64,000 nucleotides of DNA from Chaenocephalus aceratus (taxonomy: Eukaryota; Chordata; Actinopteri; Perciformes; Channichthyidae), in NCBI GenBank assembly GCA_023974075.1, contig CM043799.1, positions 5,752,928 through 5,816,927 on the forward strand. Direction: 5' to 3'. The notes below the pieces were generated by a model. That model did not search any database and was not told the origin of the DNA. It saw nothing but the letters and a program-made list of their open reading frames with translations. A program made the translations under genes and the position numbers. Of the stretch, positions 1 to 16,500 are shown one piece after another; positions within the stretch are counted from its first letter, which is position 1, and each line of letters begins with the position of its first letter.

Positions 1-199
1 GGTGTTTACTCTGCTTGATCGAGCTTTGTCCCACTTTCTTCTTTATTTCTTCTTTCTTTCCCCAATAATGTATAAGTTTCATTTTATAAAACCAATTGTT
101 GTTGTGGTTTTGGGTTTGGGAGCTACAAATGAATCCCTTCACCGCACCGGACATACCAACACCATGGGTGCTCCGAATTATGTTCTGTGTGTGGTGTGT

Positions 200-489
<290 letters not shown>

Positions 490-2269
490 ACACGTTCTCA
501 CTCCCACCCCGTCACATATTGACGGACGGTCAGGGCCCCTCTTCGTCGCTATATTACGTACAGGGTACCCCTTGACCGTCAGGCTTCTACGGGCAGGGCG
601 TCCCATAGATAGACCTTCATAGACCACGGTGTAGTTATGCAATAAATGAAAAACTTGGGTCACAGGATCCTCAACAGTGCATTGCAAGACATCTATCAAT
701 ATGTGTGTACCTCCACCATTAAACTGTCATATTCTGCACATTTCTTATTCTATCTACATACATAAGAGTATAATTCATATGTATAATATCAGTTAAAATA
801 AGTGCTTCAACATAGTTAACATTGCAGGAAAGCAATATATTAGACGTTAAGTACTTTGTCAGGCTTAATATTTATCTGTAGATAGATACCCCCAAAGTTT
901 TTTTTCTTATTTAAAAGAAGACCTTAATCTGTTATTTAATGTTTAAATAAAGGTTAATTCGTTTTTCTGTTTTGCACCTCCTCCTATTAATATCTTTGTA
1001 CATCCTGCACTAAACTGTTTTATTGTAGAGATCACTTATAGTATCTTCTTGATTTTTTATATTCTATATTTCTATCACAGACCTTCTACTTTCCCCCTAT
1101 GAAAGTATGTACTCTTAATATTTTTTTAATCAAATATAACACATAAAAACAATAATTCAATAACGTGCTTTAACCACTAGGCGGTGCACACAAGGTACAC
1201 ACAGCCATAATAACTTTGTATTATTAGTGTAGGACACTTGTATGTACAACATCTGAAGATGTGTAGTTTTATTCATACTTTCACATAATTTTACAGCATA
1301 TTGCTATACTATTTCAGACTCAGTATTTACATTCTTACATTCAAAATTCAATCCAATTCAAATCAGTAATATCTTTAAAAACTACATGTCCTTTTATATC
1401 AGCTGTGCACCGTTATGGTGTAAATATAACCTATCTATGAATTATATCAAATGTAAAAGTCAGCCGAATTAGTGTTGATACTGCAAGGAGATGTATTGTG
1501 TGAAGAGAAATTGAAGATGTTGTTTAATTGTTGATATATTTATGATCCACGTCAAGTATTCAGTTTCGGCGGCATTTCTTCAGTTTTTCCAAAGGTCTTC
1601 TCATCAGGGCTCTATAAATAAAGAACTACGGCAGATCTGTAATATGTAATGCAGCCGAACCGTGTATTACAATGCCGTTATGTGATGACTTTCAAAGAGA
1701 AAAGCAAGAGCACTTGGAATTAAGTATTATTTTATTCTTTTAAAATGTTTTCCGGATTTCATATCATATAAACACCAAATCCCAGCATGCATTGCGGCTA
1801 AAACAGCGTAGCTGAGGATCTTGGGTAATCACTCGAAATGCCTACGTCTGTTTCCGGTTATTTTTATTTTGAAATTCAGTTCCTGACGAATGCTGTGAAA
1901 AAACACATTTCCACCAAAAAAAACGTTAGCAACCATGAATGTGTACACATTCATGAAGTAATCTTCGTCATAACTAGCAAACTAAACATCATGTACATGT
2001 ACTGCACAAATAATCAGAAATAAAAACTCATTACTCGCATAAAATGACATCAAAAACGCATTTTAATGGCCAAATGAACCTTAAAATAGGCATTTTCCAC
2101 CGAGAATAACACGAAGGTCGGCCATTGTTGTTGATCACGTGGTCTATGAAGGTCTATGGGACGCCCTGCCCGTAGAAGCCTGACGGTCAAGGGGTACCCT
2201 GTACGTAATATAGCGACGGGGAGGGGCCCTGACCGTCCGTCAATATGTGACGGGATGGGAGTGAGAACG

Positions 2270-2272
<3 letters not shown>
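490..2272. mobile_element. Non-autonomous DNA transposon with ~135-bp terminal inverted repeats (family A)
   Basis: Positions 490-626 and 2138-2272 are near-perfect reverse complements; both begin ACACGTTCTCACTCCC when read inward. The 1.5 kb interior is AT-rich and has no convincing ORF, so this is a non-autonomous element. Both ends run straight into GT or GA microsatellites, so I cannot define a target-site duplication. Interior sequence recurs inverted at 3150-3550, and positions 1691-1885 recur at 47965-48183, which shows a dispersed family. I cannot name the superfamily from the termini. Confidence 0.8.
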
Positions 2273-3149
<877 letters not shown>

Positions 3150-3545
3150 TGGCCGAACTTCGTTTTATTCTCGGTGGAAAATGCCTATTTTAAAATGAGT
3201 TTGGCCATTAAAATGCGTTTTGATGTCATTTGATGCGAGAAATATTTGTTAGTTGTTATTTCAGATTATGTGTGCAGTGGATGTACATGATCTTTAGTTT
3301 GCTAGTTATTACGAAGATTACTTCAGGAAATCGCGACGTTTTCATTGTTACCAAGGTGGTTGCTATGGACGCTGCTATCGATATTATTTCTGTTATGTTG
3401 TGTAACTGTTTAATGGTGTTATCTTTATTGCTACCCCCTTCCCCGTCAATGTATAGTGTTGGTCCACAGCGCAAACATATTAGTTGAACAAAATCCGCAT
3501 CTAAAGATAGCCTACGTTATTTTCCTACGGGATGGGAGTGAGAAC

Positions 3546-3550
<5 letters not shown>
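3150..3550 (-). mobile_element. Partial family A copy in inverse orientation
   Basis: Positions 3151-3340 read as the reverse complement of about 1940-2125 with scattered differences. The copy ends at 3531-3550 with the same terminal motif (GGGATGGGAGTGAGAACGTG) seen at the right end of the element at 490-2272, again followed at once by a GA/GT tract. The rest of the terminal inverted repeat is missing, so this is a deletion derivative. Confidence 0.7.
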
Positions 3551-3624
<74 letters not shown>

Positions 3625-3637
3625 TGTGTGTGTGTGA
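3550..3637. repeat. (GA)n then (GT)n microsatellite
   Basis: About 36 GA units followed by seven GT units, directly attached to the transposon end at 3550. Confidence 0.97.
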
Positions 3638-4426
3638 CTGCCATATTTGCAAAATTTGCCTCTGAACCTTGACAAGTGCATGGTTCAGGCTTATCAATTA
3701 ATGTAATGTAATGTAATGTTATGTTATCCATTAACACCAGGGGTCACAAACATAAGACCAGCTGTTAAATAAAGCTCTTCTGACCTTAGCTGGCATGTGT
3801 GTATATATATTAATGCTGCCCATTATGGGCACAAGCAATTTTCACCCATTTATTAATTATATGTTTTAAATTTGAGTGTTTCCTTTCCCCTAAACCTCCA
3901 GGGATGTACACAGTTTAATACTGGCAACTTCTTATTATGGGAAATACGAAAACGTCTTTTAAAACTACAACTCCCAGTAGAGACGTGCCATAGATAGAGA
4001 ACATGTTGCGAAACAGAATACCCAGCATGTGTAGTTCTGGGGACGGGGTGGGGGAGGGGGGACGCGGTGGACCCGTTCAAATCCAGTTTTGGACAGTCTG
4101 CCGTGGTTCCATCCCATTTCAAGTGCTGTTCGAGAATCGGCGTAACCCTCGGAGCACACTCTCCAATCAGAGAGCTTGAGGACTATCACGGGGTTTGTCA
4201 AACAGAGCACATGGTGTAGTCCAAACGATAGCTGGGGATTCTGGGTAGTGTAGTGTCTTCTGCCATCCTTTACTCAGAAAAAATATTTGTTTCTCCGAAT
4301 CGAAGGGGAAAAATACAAAAGCATTGCACACAATTTAAACCAATCAATGTTGTGTAATTAACAAGGATAATCTGGTGTTTTTTAGTCGATGAGTAGTGCA
4401 GACATCACTGTAAAATCAATCGACAG
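3638..4426. other. No gene recognised
   Basis: This stretch holds a short TAATG-type tandem run near 3698-3724 and low-complexity G/C runs near 4040-4070. I see no exon with splice signals and no RNA gene. Confidence 0.5.
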
Positions 4427-4429
4427 TAA

Positions 4430-5078
4430 CAGAGCCTACACACGGCGGCGTGCGTTGCCGCTTGGCGGTGGGCGTGTCTTGAGCTTGGGGAGTCAACGTG
4501 AGCAACACGACCAACAACCAATCACATGAATGTCCCGCCCCGGACATACAAAGCAAAGCATTCATGCTACATCCATGCTGGCTAAATATACTGTCTATGT
4601 CTGCTAGCTGTCCATTCAAACGAAGTACACTGGATATAAACTCCCCAAAACAGGCGAAAACCTACCAGTTTCACCCACTGTCTCTGCCACCTCCCCCCAT
4701 GCCTGGCTCCTCCGGTTTGTATCCCTGTATGTAAAGAGGGACTGGTCATATAGTACCGGGTGATTCCCTACCGCCACGATCATTTTCTCCTCCATTTTTT
4801 GACATATGGGAAATAACTGCGGTCTGGCTCTCCCAACATACACACGGTTTGATTGGCTAGCGCTTGTACTGTCAGATTTGCATACGCGGGATGTGATTGG
4901 CTGACGCCTCCGTCGAGGCGGCAAAAGTAGAACATTGCTCTACTTTTGCAGCGAGCACCGCGAGAGAAGCTACGCTTTGCTCCCACAATGCAGTTCGGCA
5001 AATCGTGACGTCACCCCATTCAAAGTGAATGGGCAGAAGCGTTGAAGCGGCAACGCACGCCGCCGTGTGTAGGGGCCG
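4430..5078. mobile_element. Harbinger-like MITE (649 bp) with TAA target duplication
   Basis: A matching terminal inverted repeat of about 28 bp lies at about 4435-4463 and 5044-5073 (CTACACACGGCGGCGTGCG read inward). The element is flanked by the trinucleotide TAA at 4427-4429 and 5079-5081. A 3-bp TWA duplication and a MITE-sized, ORF-less interior fit the PIF/Harbinger superfamily. The outermost five bases of the two ends differ, so it is not young. A truncated, inverted relative sits in a calpain intron at 13257-13512. Confidence 0.75.
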
Positions 5079-5081
5079 TAA

Positions 5082-5348
5082 GAGGAATACTTACTTCCGG
5101 GTGTACAATTCTCCGTTATCCAATGGGAATGGATGTTCACATTGCCTTTAAGGGCAGCCGACACAAACGAATGCCGTGCTTCCATGAGCGTCAAATCCCG
5201 CCGCAGATGGGAATACATTGCAATCAGTTGAAAGCTATTTGCGTCCCTTTATGACGCTGAAGGAGCCTAGGAGCGTCACAACTGGACGCCACGGACACTG
5301 ACCAAACGGCGCTCCTGGACGCTTAGGGAGTGAGAGTGTGCTGGTTAG
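5082..5348. other. No gene; transposon-terminus-like motif before a microsatellite
   Basis: Unassigned sequence with several short inverted GACGC/GCGTC motifs (5250-5320). At 5325-5340 it contains GGGAGTGAGAGTGTG, which resembles the family A terminus, and then passes into a GA/GT tract. Confidence 0.45.
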
Positions 5349-6446
<1,098 letters not shown>

Positions 6447-6573
6447 TATAAAAGGAACATCTGACAGAAGCAGCCTGAGGCGTTTGAAACAGGTTTAATA
6501 TAAAAACTCGAGAATCTTTTCTCATACTTGCTCTTTCACCAAGACCCAACACTTTCTCTTTCCAGCTGGTGAG
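6447..6573 (+). promoter_or_regulatory. Calpain promoter (TATA box) and non-coding first exon
   Basis: A TATAAAAGG box at 6447-6455 predicts a transcription start near 6475-6480. The presumed exon runs to 6573, where a strong donor (GAG|GTAAGA) follows. The matching acceptor is a CAG ending at 7549, which leaves a short leader (7550-7566) before the ATG at 7567. Both sites are read directly; transcription is inferred. Confidence 0.6.
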
Positions 6574-7566
6574 GTAAGATTTTTTGTAGTTAACATGCCA
6601 GGTAACAAGTCGATTTGCACTTTCTCAAATAGTTTAGCAACTGATATTATCCTAGTTGTAGTCCCAGTTCTAACTGTTCCTCCTTAGAGACACTACAATG
6701 GTATAAGGTGCCTGCACTATACATCTCAGTATAATGGGTTATTTTTGTATGATTGTTATTCAAGTCTTATTTTATTCCTTTCTATTTAGTCATGCGTTGG
6801 TTTTAAGTGTTCATTTTTCACAAAGCTATGTGGCAGCGTAAATGTATAGTCTTACATTATTTTCTTTTTTATATGATATGCCATTAACGTGGCAGCCACA
6901 ACAAACAGCAAAACAGAACAAAAAATGTCATGTAATACCAAACGCTACTGGTGATGATGGTAGGGTGTGTGCACCCACACATACATCGTAAGACAGGTAT
7001 TAACATGCATATAGACTTTTAGGGTCCAAATGTCCTGGCATGCAGGTCTTTGCAAACTCAGATAATGCTAATCTTTTAGTTGGTTTAGGACACAAACTAA
7101 TATGATATGAATGTATTAAATGTTACAGAGGACAACAAATAGTTTGGTTTATTTTCTTTGGAAAAGTCTGTGCTGCTTTGATCTATGATGCCGAACATTA
7201 AGTGCAGTTGGACATATTTTGCTTGGCAAAATAAAAGATCAGTACGGGGGTCTTATGAGGATAGACGAAGGCGTCTCACAGTGTTTTTCATGTTTTTTGT
7301 TTCAAACTTGAAGTCCAAATGCCAAGGATCAATGCCTTTGGATCAAATTGAACATTTGCATGCTAATTATTTGTCGTATTTATCCACATTTTACGTTGGT
7401 TATAATGATCTGGTTTAATCTGCTGTTTGTATGCCCCACGCCCATGGCATGGTGGACAAAGGAAATGAAACAGCTATCACATAAACATCCAAAGCCAACT
7501 TTTTTCAAAGAACCATTTCTCATTTTAAAATGCTCCCTTTTCTGAACAGAGTTCAAACACTGCAGA

Positions 7567-10500
7567 ATGCCTCATCCAGGAGTGTGTGTGAACATCATCA
7601 ATGCCCGTCACCTGAAAGATGGTAACGGGACCATCACTAACCCTCAAAAGTTTCTGGACCAAGACTTTGAGCAACTGAAACAGTACTGTATGATTAAACG
7701 GGTACGGTACGTCGACGACATGTTCCCCCCTGACGTGAGGTCCATCGGGACTGAGTTACTGAAGCCTGATGAGCTGAAGCGAGTGGTGTGGCTGAGACCA
7801 CATGTGAGTGCTTCAGCTTTCAATTTCAAATCACATGTTTCTCTCCGCTAAATGTTCAACTGTTCATCCGTTCATACGTGTTTAATGTTGGGCTGGCACA
7901 AGTAATTTGTGTTAGCTCTTGTGCTAGTTGTTCTTAACGAGTAATGTCAACAAGTCCTCTCTTTCAGAAAATGGTTCCCAATCCAATGTTTGAACTTGAT
8001 GGGTTCTCCAGGTTTGACTTTGGTCAAGGCATGCTTGGTATGCATATATTATTTATAACCATAAATCCATAATCCATCAATTGTTTTTCAAGCTGTTAGC
8101 ATTCTCAATAGGTTGTAATCTGGAAACCCTTCTGTTCACATTTAACTGTCATGCCTTCTCCTTCTTATACACCTTCCTGAAAACAAATGTCCATTTCCCT
8201 CTCAGGAAACTGCTGGTTTCTTGCATCAATCGGAGCTCTGACGTTCCAGGACTCCATCCTTAGGCAGGTTGTTCCACATCAAACATTTAATGAGGAGTAC
8301 TGCGGAATATTCCACTTCAGGGTACATCAACCACCTTGCCATCTGTATATCCTCAATAATAACCCATCTCATCTTATGATATATTGCTATTTAATTATTT
8401 ATATTATCTCCTTTCACAACTACTCAGTTCTGGAGGTTTGGAAGATGGGTGGATGTTGTCATTGATGACAAACTACCAACTATCGATGGCAGACTGATCT
8501 TTGTCCGCTCCACAGACCCAACTGAGTTATGGCCTGCTTTGCTGGAGAAAGCCTATGCGAAGTATGGAAAAACAATGTTATGTTTCTTATTCCTGAAATG
8601 CATTTTCTCTGAAGTCGATAAGTGTAATTCATTTCACGCCCACTTCTGTCAGAGTGTGTGGTTCCTACTCGGACATGAATTCTGGAACTACTGCCGAGGC
8701 CATGGTGGACTTCACCGGTGGAGTTCACATGTGTATTGATCTGACAGAACCCCCCCCACATCTGTGGGAGTTGATGTGCAGAGCTGGCCAATCCAAGTCA
8801 CTGATGGGCTGTGGTACACATCAGGGGGTAAGAACGAATATACCATAACCAACACTGACTAGCTCCCTTTGCTTCATGTGCTTTTGGGTTGTCCAATAGG
8901 CCAAAGCCCCGACTCACCAAAGCACCTTAAGGCTAAAATGATCATGGCCCAAGTACATGGTTAGAATGTCATAGTTAGAAAGATTATTAAAGTATCTTTC
9001 TGGCTGCTTTAACGTTTTCACTTGTCACAACAGATAACTGAAAGCATAACTATGGTGATGTATGCGTGTCGATAACTGCCTGTTTACATGTGTACATGGG
9101 GACTGCCAAGTCTCAATAAATCAGGGGTTTGACACCTTTTTCGGTACCACTTTACAATAAGACTACCCTTATAAAGGATTCATAAAGAGTTTATAATTAG
9201 GTTATTAATTAGGTTGTAAACACTTTATTAATCATTAAGAACCATTCATAAACCAGTTCTAACATTGTTTTCATACATCAACACAGGCTCACTATTTGGC
9301 AAGATGACTAAGCCTTATATTGGCTACTTAGCGAGAATCAACTCGGTGAACAACAGATACCAAGGAAGCTGGCTGATGATGAAGAAGAAGTAAGCTAGGT
9401 AGCCAATATAAGGCTTAGTCATCTTGCCAAATAGTGAGCCCACATTTATTTGTCCTGCTAAGCCTTATATTGGCTACCTAGCTTACTTCATCTTCGTCAT
9501 CAGCCAGCACCCTTGGTATCTGTTGTTCACTGAGTTGATTCCCCCCCCATCCATCTTCATGTTTCTTGGCATTTCTTATGACCATTTATTTATGAGTTAC
9601 TAACATTTATAGTAGCCAAAAGGGAGCCTTATTGTAAAGTGTGAAACAAATCACCATTTATTAATGAGTTACTACCATTTCTAATAAGGCTTAGCAGTGC
9701 AGATAAATGTGGGATCACTATTTGGCAAGATAACTAAGCCTTATATTGGCTACTTAGCGAGAATCAACTCAGTGAGCAACAGATACCAAGGATGCTGGCT
9801 GATGAAGAAGATGAAGTAAGCTAAGTAGCCAATATAAGGCTTAGCAGTACAGATAAATGTGGGCTCACTATTTGGCAAGCAACCGGTCCAGTTGCCCTGT
9901 TTATCTCATGTCTTATAAAAGCTTATTAATGATTTATAAAGTGTTCACAACCTAATTAATAAATGAATTACAAACTATTTGTAAACCCTTTATAAGGGTA
10001 GTCTTATTATAAAGTGGTAACCATTTACATAGTACATAGTTGATAATGACAAGGGATATCATTCAGGAAATTACTACTTAATTGTCAAGCAAGGAACATA
10101 CTGCTGCTTTTGATTCTGTACAGTATGTGTGAACTAGAACATTCAGAGAAATGTTGACTGTGTGACTGAAACTTGGGTGTGCGTCCCGATGCTAACATTA
10201 CCCCTGCTGAGTTAGTATAAATAGCATTAGCTGTATTGTTAAGGTACAACAAAGAATATCCATTCATTTTAGCTCACTTTTAGCTGACTATTTTAACTGT
10301 TTATCTATTACATTTTTGGATTCTTGTACCCGATTCCTGCATCGTTTCTGAACATCTTTAGATCACCACTTGATCAATCCGACAGGCGTGTTCAAAGATT
10401 AAAGCGTTTCCACGGCAATGCCCTGCCAGTGAACGAGAGACAGCCTGTCAGAGGATGTATTGATAATATTGTGCTGCATTATTGCTTCTAAGTAAAAAAC

Positions 10501-13500
10501 TGTAACTCCAATCAGCTAAACATCCTACCCAGAGTATTTAGGATACCAGATGAACACATCTGATGACTCTCCTGTTTACTTAATTCACCGAGGGATAAAG
10601 TAGTATGCACTAGTCTGACTCCAATAATAACATGTATCTAAATCTTCTAGGCCACATCTGACAACACGGTTTTACCAAATGGAATCGTCCAAGGACATGC
10701 TTACACTGTCACAGGTGTGAAACAGGTGAAGGTTTTTTTATTATATCATCATCCAGTATACATAATTTAGGTCCTGCAAATGTCTTTTGTTGATATTCAG
10801 AGTTTTGAGATAATAAAAGCTTAAAGGTGCAATACACGACATTCAGAGCATATCTATTATTCTCAGCTGGGATTGCTTCCCCACGGCTCTCACAGTGCTA
10901 CAACAGAGCTGCTAACGATGCTAACAGTGCTAACAAAGTACGCGTAGAGTGTTAAAGCGGCCTTATTCTGCTTATTGGGGTTTTCCCTTCCCTGTAGTGT
11001 TATATAGGTTTTTGTGCACGTAAATGGTCTGCAAAGGCTAAAATCTCTGTGTTTCTCTCCCACACCTTCAATTCTTTTCATATCCAATAACTGTGTGTTT
11101 CCTCCGGTCATGCTGATCAGATGACGAGCCAAGGGCAACCGGTAAACCTGGTGCGTTTGTGGAACCCCTGGGGCGAACGAGAGTGGATCGGAGACTGGAG
11201 TGACAAGTAAAATTGACACAGTGACTGTTTCACAGAGACATTGCTTTGATCTGTTGCCATGGGAAATAAACTAAGATTCATTTTCAATGACAAAATAGTA
11301 TTGCATACATGTTTATTGTAGCACAAAGGCAAATTACTACATTAGCTTTTGTTCATCACTGTTTTAACACGCTTGTGAAAATTCTGATCAGAGCAATGGT
11401 ATCCTTTCTGAAGCCTTTCACTGCAAACTCGCACAACCATTTTATAACAACCTTTAATAAACTGGTTGTACCATTTTACAGCAGACCATTGCTAGGGATG
11501 CCAAGTTTTGACAGGCCTTCTACGTTCATATCTCTAAGGCTTTATCAGTTGTAAGGAAAAATAATGTATTTTATTTTTACCAGTGAATGCTATGCCAGTT
11601 GCTAAAAAAATGGCATTGGTTTTGAAGTTTGCTAAATTACCAATAACTAAGGTATCCAATGAACCCAACTGAATTATGGAATCATGATGGCAGAACTGCT
11701 TCTTATTAAGGCCCCTTTAAAGACTGCTCAAATTATTTAATATATGTACTGTATGTTGTTGAGGTTTCCAAAACGTCAAATTTAAAAAGAAAGGCAACGT
11801 AAAGGAGGCTGAGATATCCTTACAATAAGTGCCTAGTATGCATTATGCTCCAAAAACAATGGAGCCCATATTTTTCACAACGAACATTGACACTTGAAAG
11901 TTAGACACAGTTATATTAACTGCAAAATTGTTGAGTTTAAGCCCAAGCGGAAATACTGTATATTTCTTCCTCAAAAGCTCCCATACTGTCAGTATTTGCA
12001 ACAGTGCATCTGTTCAAAAAATCCCGGCCACCCCCACAAGGCGCACGTTTTGGAGCTTTTGCCCACTTCAAGAACCGTTACTTGACTCTTACTGTAATGT
12101 GTATAATACGGATGCTTCACTGATAAATCTTCTCTTAAGGTCTCCTTTGTGGCAGACCGTGAGTCCTCAAGAACGCGAGATGTGCCTTACTGTGGCTGAT
12201 AATGGGGAGTTCTGGTAAGCATGCCTCAATTTAGATTTGACAAAGTTAAGTCATTTCTTTCTAAAAATACAGAGTAGCAACGAAAAGCGATTGTAAACAT
12301 TGTCTTACTTAAGTATTTTTCCTTTGGTGGATGAAGTGAATGAACTAAAACAACAATGAGTCATCTAAATTGATCTCTGATGTCACCAGGATGACCCTGG
12401 AAGACTTCTGTCGGTTCTATAGTGATCTGGACATCTGCTGCCTGTGTCCCGACATCCTTGATGGAAATACATCTTGCCACTGGAAGACCTCCTTCTATGA
12501 GGGCCGATGGGTTGCAGGAACAACTGCCGGAGGATGCATGAATAACATCGGTATTTACAATCTGGATTTATTCAAAACTGCAGAATGTGGAGACATGATT
12601 TGAGCCAATTCGAAAATGTAGAGATTTTTTGTGATCGTTTTTAAATTGAATTGTAAAAATACATAATTCAATCGCAACTTAAAGGTATTCTATTATGCAC
12701 TTTTTGATGTATTTTATTCATTCAAGGAGTCTCACAAAGTGTCAGAAAATGAAACCCTGTCTTTTCCTCCAACGGAGCTGATCCAGATTTACTGCGGTCA
12801 TGACGACATTACTAAAATGTGGGATGGCTTTACTTGGAACTCCTGGCAACGTTCCGCCCCAACCTATCATCCCCAACAGGAACGTTTCTGTATCAGAAAC
12901 AATGCGCAACGTGTTTTGAGAGTAATATGGTCTGTGTTTACATTAGCAAGCATCGCTAACACTCAGAGCTAATGCTGTACTGGAGAGAATATGTGTAAAG
13001 AAGCCGGATATAAAAAGGTACTCACCTTGTGGTAAACACAGGAGAGAAAACATTTGAGCTCCATACTGTTTCAGAAATAATGCTTGATGTGGTTTGGAAC
13101 ATAATATGGGGTTTAATCACGGCAGCATTCAGCTGAGTATCTGCTGGTAGACACTCTTCTCTTCACAGAGTTCACTGCTTGCATGCAGACGCTTCCAGGG
13201 GCGTGGCCAGAAGCAGCTCCAAAGGGGCGGAGCCATCAGCAGCTCGGGTTACATTTACGGACCGTACACACATCGCATGCTTGAACGGAGACGCTTCCCA
13301 TTCACTTTGAATGGGGTGACGATACGCTTTGCTGAACTGCATTGCGGTTCCGTTGCTTCGCTTTGCCTCCGTTGTTTGTGCTGAAAGTTGAGAAAACGTT
13401 TCAACTTTTCAAGCGTCGACTGAAGCGCCAGCCAATCAAATCATATGCCAGTGCAAGCGCTAGCCAATCAAACTGCGTTCTTGTGTGTCCGGGGCGGGAG

Positions 13501-16500
13501 ATTAATGTGATATATTATTGTTAAAGTGAACTTTAATTATGTATAATATTATTAAATTCTAATTGTCTGGCTTTAAAATCCCCCCAACAAGCCCTCACTA
13601 AGATATTACCATGTCAGGGATAATGTGCTGCTACAGGGTATACATGTAGCTCACCCGGAATGGGTTCTTTTCTCATGAATGACCCACCTATTATAGGGCT
13701 ACTTACTAAATGACTGAACAATTTGACTCACAATATTGATTTTTAAAATCATTTAATTGATTCAATCCAAGTCAGTCACATCATGTTCCCTTGAGTGTTA
13801 ACCTCCTGATCAGATCCTTGATCAGAGCGTCCTGAGCAACGTTCTGCTATCGAAAAAGGGCTGAATGTCTAAATTGACCAATCAGAATCGAGTATTCAAC
13901 TAAGCCGTGTAGTAAACTAATAGACCTTTTTTTTATATATATATATCTTTGCCTTCCAGACCTTTTCTGGACTAATCCGCAGTACCAGGTCAAGATTGAT
14001 GCAATACTGAGTGAATGTTCTGGGAAACAGGGTGAGAAGAACATGCTGGTATCTCTGATGCAAAAGCCTGACAAGAGGAACAGACGCCTGGTCCAAAATC
14101 TCCACATTGGATTCTCTGTATTTGAGGTAAATATTACACATTTTGCATTTATATTATGTGGCTCATGACATTCTACAAAGAAAACAACATTCACTCACTA
14201 AGAGCCTGTTTTTTGTTGGTATACGTCAAACTTTAAACTAATTTATTTTCCTCTTATTTATTCGAAGGTGACTGAAGAAGTAAGTAAGATTTTTATCCCG
14301 ATCCTCATACACAGTTCATGCCCACCTAAATTGTAAAGCTATAATATAAAACAACATGTTTATACATTATTTATGACTGGTTTTACAGTACAAGTCAACG
14401 AAGGGAAAGTTCCCAGCCTCTTTCTTCAACATGAACAGACTTGTCTACCAAACTAAAACCTACGAAAATGCACGTGAGGTGATGGGGTTCCTGATGCTAA
14501 AGCCTGGCGAGTACCTGATTGTACCGTCCACCTTTACTCCCAATGAGACTGCCTCCTTCATCCTGACCATCCTCTCCAAGGCAGAGACGCACGTCCAGTA
14601 AGCATTCTAAACTTACAATAACTCTTTAAAGACTTGTACAAATATATACGCAACACATAATATGAGCCTATTAAAGAGTAAATGGTAGTTCCGCAAGCAG
14701 TGTTGGGAACACTACAATCAATTGATAGCGCATTCAATCTACATTGCAACTGCAAAGCACAGAGAACCAACTCCATTACACCTGTTTAAGGTATACTTCA
14801 ACCCTTAACTGATCATGTGTATCATCCGAAAACGATATCAAAACGTTAGGTTACTTGCGTAACATATTCCAATCACTTGTATATAGACTCTTATTGCACT
14901 ATTTTACTATTTTCGTATTTACTTACCTCTCTTTTTCTGTTTTATTGTGTTACACTGTTGGTGGAGACTGTGACCTAAGATTTTCATCGTCATAACTACA
15001 CTGTAGCTATGTACGTAAGACAAATAAAAGTCTTGAACCTTGAGCCTTGAACCCTGGTTCTCAATGACTTTGCGTGAGACGTCTGACCAGACAGCTCCTC
15101 TCGCTGGGGGAAGCGAGAGGAGAAGCTTATTTGGAATGGTTAGCTATTAAAAGGGTGAGTGGGTTAACCTACGATCACCAGCCAATCAGGATTTGGGTTT
15201 ACTTCCATTCAACTGGAACCTTTACTGATTGGTAAACTGAAGATGCACCTTTATTTCGGTGATTGATGTACAGATTATTATTTATGGTTGTTGAAGTATT
15301 GAAAACAAGCTGAGCCCAACATTTATTAAAGTACCATAGTGTTCCTAGGACTAGTAACTATTATGTGAAATTGTAACACCTTACACTTCATTTACTATCT
15401 CTTGCTGTTCTTGTTGACCAGAACTGGCCACAAGCAATGTCCTGATGTCTCTTGTCTTTCCTTTCAGTGAAAATTCTGATGGCCATGGCCACGAACATGA
15501 GGAAGTGATGCAAGAGGTGTGCAAGATTTCAATAGATAGATTATATTATTATGTTGTTAACATTTGTAGCATACGAGACACAACTGTATAATTTGAACAT
15601 TATTGCATTGGTTCATCTCAAGCTGAAACACTCAATATATTGCAGGACAAAGGAACTGAAAATAAGGAGAATGACGAAAATAAGAAAACCTTTTTCCGTC
15701 AATACTCTGACAAGGTAATTGATGTAGACCTTTTACGCAGAAAATGACAGTTACAGAGACTTTTCTTCATGCAGTGATTGTAACTACCTTTTAAATATAA
15801 AGGTAACCAAAGTTATTTTTAACTCAACATGTGAGCCAAATACTAAATAACTATTTTCTTGTTGTCATTCCCAGTACGAAGAAGTGGATGCTGAGCAGCT
15901 CCAGAGGCTTCTAAATGAAAACATTCTCAAAGGTTTCAAATATGAAAGTCTTGAGTAGCACGCACTCGGAGGTTTTAGCTCAATTAAAAGTCCTGTTTCT
16001 TTTCTACTTTTATTTAGGAGACATGAAATCTGGAGGCTTCAGCATTGATGCCTGTCGCAGCATGGTTGCTCTGATGGATGTATCCTTTAATCCAATCCAA
16101 CTTTATTTATATAGCACTTTAAAAAACCTCAGACCAAAGTGCTGTACAGAGAGATAAGCTCACACAACATAATATAAATACATTTAAAATACAAGATACA
16201 AACACAAAACAAATCAGAATAAACGTAATAACTAAAAAATAAATAACAGCCATATAATAAAAACAATAGACCACTGAAAGCAAATAAAAGCAACAATCTA
16301 CTTGTTTCTGAATGCCAAGGAGAAGAGGTGGGTTTTAAGACGGGATTTAAAAACAGTCAGTGTGGGAGCCTGTCTGATGAGCAAGGGCAGGTCGTTCCAC
16401 AGTTTAGGGGCGGCAGCAGAGAAAGCACGGTCCCCTCTGCGCTTAGACTTTGTTTTTGGCACCCTCATGAGCAACTGATCAGCTGACCTGAGAGTGCGAG

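Noticed and set aside
15060..15130. Small hairpin CTCCTCTCGCTGGGGGAAGC as a possible structural RNA
   Set aside because: A short isolated stem inside a calpain intron with no tRNA, snoRNA or miRNA features that I can confirm.
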